Below are positions 59,604-64,000 of a DNA stretch of 64,000 bases, in pieces; position 1 is the stretch's first letter; the number at the start of each line of letters is the position of its first letter. The stretch is taken from assembly GCA_964016875.1 (NCBI GenBank), contig OZ024737.1:37139683-37203682 (forward strand). Reading direction: 5' to 3'. A program made the translations under genes and the position numbers. This stretch comes from Fallopia convolvulus (taxonomy: Eukaryota; Streptophyta; Magnoliopsida; Caryophyllales; Polygonaceae). The notes under the pieces are model-generated. The model was not told the DNA's origin. It did not search any database and saw nothing but the letters and a program-made list of their open reading frames with translations.

Positions 59604-60169
59604 TGTAAGGGAGAGGTTCATTTGTGGCCCATCTATCAGTCCAATATTTAATTCTTTTATAATCACCTACCTATTGTTTTGGGAAAAATTAACACATAAA
59701 TACGTAATTTGATATAATGCGGGATCCTTAGTCAACACTCAACAATCACTCTAAACACGTTAACACATTAGTAATATCAATGCAATAAAGAAGTACGAAG
59801 GCGAAAAACATAAAAACAAGAGTGTTATATTGCAATTCGAAGATATGCAAACTCAAACAAGGATGATACAACTTGAGTAAGTGAACACAAATGAGAACCA
59901 CAAATATAATTTGAGATTGACAAGGTATTTATACTAATCGGATTGATTGATCGAGAGCTTCAGAATAATTCTTTCATTTGGAATGGATCTTCTTCAGTCT
60001 CCAACTCGTCCTTTATAGACCTTTTCTAGAGAGACGTTACTCCCCATTCCTCATCATCCTGGAGATCTCGCAATCAATTTAATGGACGAGTCATTGTGTG
60101 CGTATTTCTTGCATGCAGTTAATGCTTGGCCGAATTTGGGGATCTGTGGCTTCTGCTATTCCGCTGCTG
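59604..60169 (+). promoter_or_regulatory. UBC upstream region
   Basis: Promoter and leader of the E2 gene. Sequence from about 60000 becomes GC-richer (GAGAGACGTTACTCCCC); no clear TATA box could be assigned. Confidence 0.4.
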
Positions 60170-62548
60170 ATGGCTTCGAAACGGATCTTGAAGGAGCTTA
60201 AGGATCTCCAAAAAGATCCTTCCACTTCGTGCAGCGCAGGTACTGTTTTCTTCATCTCCTTGTAATCAATATGCATCTGATTTGGTAGATCGATGAAATA
60301 TATGCGTCGTTCTCGTTAATTGTGTTTTATCGGCGTGATTGGTTGTCTATTTCTGCCAAAGTTGTGTACCTTTTTTCTTTAAAAAAAGAGGAGAAGAGAA
60401 AAGTTTTGTGATTATAGATTTGTTCTTAGTAAAAATCTGGATTTTACCTAATGGCGCTCACGAACAAGTGATAAAGAAGGATATGTGGCTTTACAAAAAT
60501 TCAGGTTCCTCCGTTTTTGCTTGTTTGTTTGGATGCGGTGTTATGCAATGTGGATCTAGGATTCTTGATAGAGCTGGTTGGCTAGGATTTTTGTTCGTAT
60601 TTAAAATTTCGTTTACTTGGCGACAAGCTAGATAAAGTGTTCGAAGGCTGCAACTTTGTTGGGGTGTTAATTACATATGATACTAATAATTAAGGAAGCT
60701 TACTGTCATTCAGATCAAATGGCGAGTTTTGTTGGTTCAGATGTGGTTTGTTGGGTGTTGTAAGGAGTTATGTTTGACGTGCACTGGATAAGCTAACAGT
60801 TCTTTCTCTCAATTGTAAGGTTTTCTGATCTAGTCAAAGACATGTAATCTCCATATGAGTATTTTGATAAGGATGTATATCAAAGAATAAGAACTAATTG
60901 ACACGGATTCAGTGTTACTAATTGTTCTACAAAAGATAATGATGCAGAATATGGTGAACATGACACATTGATTTTGTGCTTGAGGTGTAATCTTCTGTGA
61001 GGTTTACTCGTGTTGTAGGTGAATTTCTATTTAGCTTATTGTCACTGGTTCGATGGTTTAATACTTAAATAAAATTCATAATATGATCAGTGTTTTGGAT
61101 GTGTATCTGATTATCTTATTTACCTGCCGATAGCATAATATGAACATATATTTGACTTCTTAAGGCTTTCTTTTTTAGAAATGTGATGCTAAGATGAATC
61201 TAAAATGTCTAGATCCGGTTCAGTCACTTACGGTAAAGGTCCATCCATCTGATTGTTTTCTATGTACTTCCCTACTTTAACAGGTCCTAAAGATATGTTT
61301 CATTGGCAAGCAACAATTATGGGTCCAACAGATAGCCCTTATGCAGGAGGAGTCTTTCTTGTGACCATTCATTTCCCTCCGGATTATCCCTTTAAGCCAC
61401 CCAAGGTACGCTCTTGGCTTCTTGAGGATAAAATATCTAAAAATCATTGGTGTGTTTGAAAGAAGCTTTAGTGAGTATTTTTAGGCACCTCTTTTTTGAC
61501 CATGTAGTGTGATATGAAAATGAGTGGATATTTTAGAAGCGTTACTGACCTTACATTTGTTCCTTGTTGCTTAATTATTATGTTTATATTGATATCCTTT
61601 GTAGGTTGCATTCAGAACAAATGTTTTCCACCCAAATATCAACAACAATGGTAGTATTTGCCTTGATATACTAAAGGAGCAGTGGAGCCCGGCTTTGACC
61701 ATATCTAAGGTTCTAACATAAAATCCCTATTCATTATTTGATAGAATCTACTATAACATGTTGCACTTGGCTTCCTTTGTAAAGTGTAATCATATGCTAT
61801 TTATATTCACTATGTGGAAGCAAAGTGCAACTCAAACATTGTACTTTTCATTACCCTTTTGATATAATCTAGTTTGTACTTAAACATTGCTTTTTAACAA
61901 CACAAAGCCAACCTTTGGTTCTTTCTTCATCAAACTCTATCCCATTCTTAGATAGTTAGATGTGTTATCTATCACTTCCACTGATGGGTTATCTTAATTA
62001 CCTGAGCAGGAAAGTACTATTAAACTCTCTTATCTCATCTTATTGGATAAACTTTCTGCTTTCGCTTGTCATCTGCTTCTTTTTGTTGTATTATACCACT
62101 ACATGTCATGTAGGAATTATGCATAAATATTTCTACTGTCTTTTGAATTGTGTTTATAATGCTTGTACTAATCCTACATGATATTTATAACTTAACTGTA
62201 TAGAGCATTTTTATGTCTAGCAGTCTGATCATCTTGTATTGTAAAAGAACTTGCCTCGACTCAAAGTTTTGAATCTCTTTTGTTTGGTAATAAAATTTTC
62301 GAGTCAATTCTGTTTTAGCTCACTGTTTGCCTGGTTTAATTGTTGTCCAAGTTATTGATTAACCACTTAAATGGACTTAACTTTGTATTTGTTTCCATCT
62401 TTAGGTGTTACTCTCCATTTGTTCTCTGTTGACGGACCCAAACCCAGACGACCCCTTAGTTCCAGAGATCGCACACATGTACAAAGTTGACAGGGCCAAG
62501 TATGAGTCTACTGCTAGAAGCTGGACTCAGAAATACGCCATGGGCTAG
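60170..62548 (+). CDS. UBC: Ubiquitin-conjugating enzyme E2 (UBC8/30 group), 4 exons
   Basis: Exons 60170-60239, 61284-61405, 61605-61709 and 62405-62548 close in frame at 146 aa. MASKRILKELKDLQKDPSTS starts the UBC fold; MFHWQATIMGP, PFKPPK, the HPN motif (residues 73-75), the catalytic Cys in NGSICLDIL (residue 83) and LTDPNPDDPLVPEIA follow; the protein ends QKYAMG. From family knowledge, the UBC8-group E2 works with RING E3s in K48 or monoubiquitin transfer. It is 2 residues shorter than the usual 148: the segment after the first junction reads GPKDMF where relatives have GP..EDMF with two more residues. Asn replaces the usual Lys and Ser near the HPN loop (RTNVFHPNINNNG). Function is probably kept, as all active-site residues are present. 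Confidence 0.93.
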
Positions 62549-63590
62549 CCTTATATTGCTACATCTTGGCTGAGGTTTAATCCTGCAGATTGGATGTGAT
62601 TGTATAAAATCAACCAAATGTAATTCAATTGATACTTCTAGAATTTAAACTTCGCATCCTCTCTCCCGAATTTGACAATTGTGTGTTTGCTATGACCATA
62701 GAAACTGAATTCAGGAGGACCCATGTTAAGATTGTTGTCGTTTGATAAATCTGCCTTGCTTGTATTTGTAACATGTTTCTATATCGGAAAAAAGTATTTG
62801 TACCTTTATCTGTCTGAATGAATGATGAATGGGATCGTGTAGCAATTCGATTACGTGAATGTAGCAATTAAGCTTGTTTGTTTCACTTTTTGCATTTTAG
62901 ATGTTGTAATTTGATATAATGTTAAGTTTTTTTTTTTAGTTTTGAAATGTGCAAATATATTTATCAGAGTAATTACCCTAAATTTTATTTTAGCAATATT
63001 CATTCAACTCTTTTTACAATAAATGTCAAGTAATTAAATGCATTTTGTATTTTTTTTAATGTTTGTATCTTTTTTTTTTGGTCAAGAATGTTTGTATCCT
63101 TTTAGTAGTGTAAGATTCCATACTATCCAAAATTGATTTTTTGGTTGGACTAATACAGAACAGAACAGAACAGAACGGGTTCAATCATTGAATACACTTT
63201 TCGTTTGAATTTGGACGACTTATGGTGTTTTGAAGCTCAATTTGTCTCGATATTTCTTACTCGGTACAGCACTTGGCCAAATTTTGAATTCTACAAGAAA
63301 ACCACATCGTCTATATAACGCATACACTTTTCTGTCCGATATCTGCGTGATACTTTAGTAAAACACAACTACTAATGAAACGCGCGTATGCAAGCAACTA
63401 CACACATCAACTATTTACACTACCATAAAAGCGTGGGTAACTCTTGATTTGGGCCGTTAATTTCCCGTAACTCATTTGCCAAACTATCGTGGGCCTGTAA
63501 GTAGCTTACCCTTGTAGCCGTTCATTTTTTTATACTAATTTTTTAATTTACGCTCTCTGGTTCTTTGGTTCTTCCCATCTACTACCTCTG
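62549..63590. other. UBC 3' region and intergenic sequence
   Basis: UBC 3' UTR and AT-rich spacer. Contains the micro-insertion at 63058-63098 and a (CAGAA)4 microsatellite at about 63155-63177. No gene. Confidence 0.5.
63058..63098 (-). repeat. Tail-only micro-retroposon (minus orientation), 12-bp target duplication
   Basis: AATGTTTGTATC lies at 63058-63069 and 63087-63098. The 17 bases between are, on the minus strand, CTTGACC followed by ten A. The poly(A) thus ends at the left duplication, as expected for a minus-strand insertion. Confidence 0.68.
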
Positions 63591-64000
63591 ATTCTCTCTT
63601 TCTCTCTCCTGCAAATCTGCTTTATTGCCTTGTTCACGAGCAAAGAAGAACGATAACCCAGTCACAAATTCGCCTATCACCGCTTCTCTTTGTCTCATCT
63701 CTTTCTCCACCGACACCGTAATCCTTACCTCGATACCGTAACCTGCTCACTTCATTGATTTCCTGTTTCTGGGTCGTGTACCAATCAGAGGGTTTTCTTC
63801 CTTGTCCAGGTAATTTCGACCTTCCCGGCGGGTTCCAATCATGGAGGTCTACCAATTTGTGTTCCAAATTGATGGGTTTCAACTTTTTCGTTCTCAGTTG
63901 AATTTTTTTTTTCCCGGCTTCAAATCAGAGAGAGAATCGGGACACAACGACGGGCTCGGGAGTCAGAAATCGAACTCTACACCGCCGGCATATCTTCTCT
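63591..64000 (+). other. Possible gene start or LTR-related edge sequence
   Basis: A pyrimidine-rich leader-like stretch (63590-63810) ends TTGTCCAG before GTAATTTC, then ATG 63841 opens a frame (MEVYQFVF) to the window end. From about 63940 the sequence shares the ACAACGACGGGCTCGGGAG...CACCGCCGGC core with the solo LTR at 52385-52425. It could be the start of another LTR copy or of a gene; no protein family is recognised. Confidence 0.25.

Noticed and set aside
1..64000. CRISPR array, phage or bacterial defence system
   Set aside because: The window is plant nuclear DNA with spliced genes; no spaced regular repeats or such genes are present.

Overview
This window is nuclear DNA of a eudicot plant. 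Its genes have short exons, GT-AG introns and AT-rich spacers. The proteins have close Arabidopsis counterparts: a MBD5/6-type methyl-CpG-binding protein, HAWAIIAN SKIRT, POB1/LRB, eIF1A, and a UBC8/30-type E2. The species cannot be named from the sequence alone. Gene models were spliced by hand from protein family knowledge and frame continuity; all exon sets below close in frame.

Layout, left to right. A MBD gene lies on the minus strand (161-3040). Next comes an AT-rich spacer holding a small non-autonomous Helitron (3482-4057) and another candidate insertion. The F-box gene HWS (7380-8621, +) has an intron in its leader. It is followed by a short PIP5K (10905-13215, +) with a 5'-truncated LINE just behind it (13420-14325, perfect 19-bp target duplication). 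From 15.5 to 30.2 kb the window is transposable element: a near full-length LINE (about 15561-22016; ORF1 and ORF2 overlap by ATGA) and a complete Ty1/copia element (22394-30208; LTRs of about 646 bp). Genes resume with a USO1-like coiled-coil protein (31062-34609), a small VOC/glyoxalase-fold protein (35249-36465), a POB1/LRB BTB protein (38032-41041), and two tandem eIF1A genes (41670-43056, 44253-45597), all on +. On the minus strand follow a secreted prolamin-like/ECA1-type cysteine-rich peptide (46103-46462) and a probable mitochondrial ribosomal protein mL40 (48891-49655). A MULE-like element with about 210-bp inverted repeats and 9-bp target duplications (49909-51637) and a 3.06-kb Ty3/gypsy-type solo LTR with a perfect 5-bp duplication (51836-54890) come next. 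After a minus-strand initiator tRNA-Met gene (56336-56407) and about 3.7 kb without a recognisable gene, a ubiquitin-conjugating E2 (60170-62548, +) ends the recognisable genes.

Three host genes serve ubiquitin ligation: an SCF F-box subunit, a CUL3 BTB adaptor and an E2. HWS and POB1 are immediate neighbours in Arabidopsis (At3g61590, At3g61600). Here they are kept in the same order and orientation but are separated by 29 kb of TE insertions and three other genes. I found no bacterial-style operon or defence system. The most unusual signals are three tiny target-site-duplicated insertions that consist of almost nothing but a poly(A) tail; the LINE with an unrecognised ORF1 and an ATGA stop-start junction; the iMet tRNA gene close to a retroelement primed by that tRNA; and the clear target-site footprints of five transposition mechanisms in one 64-kb stretch.
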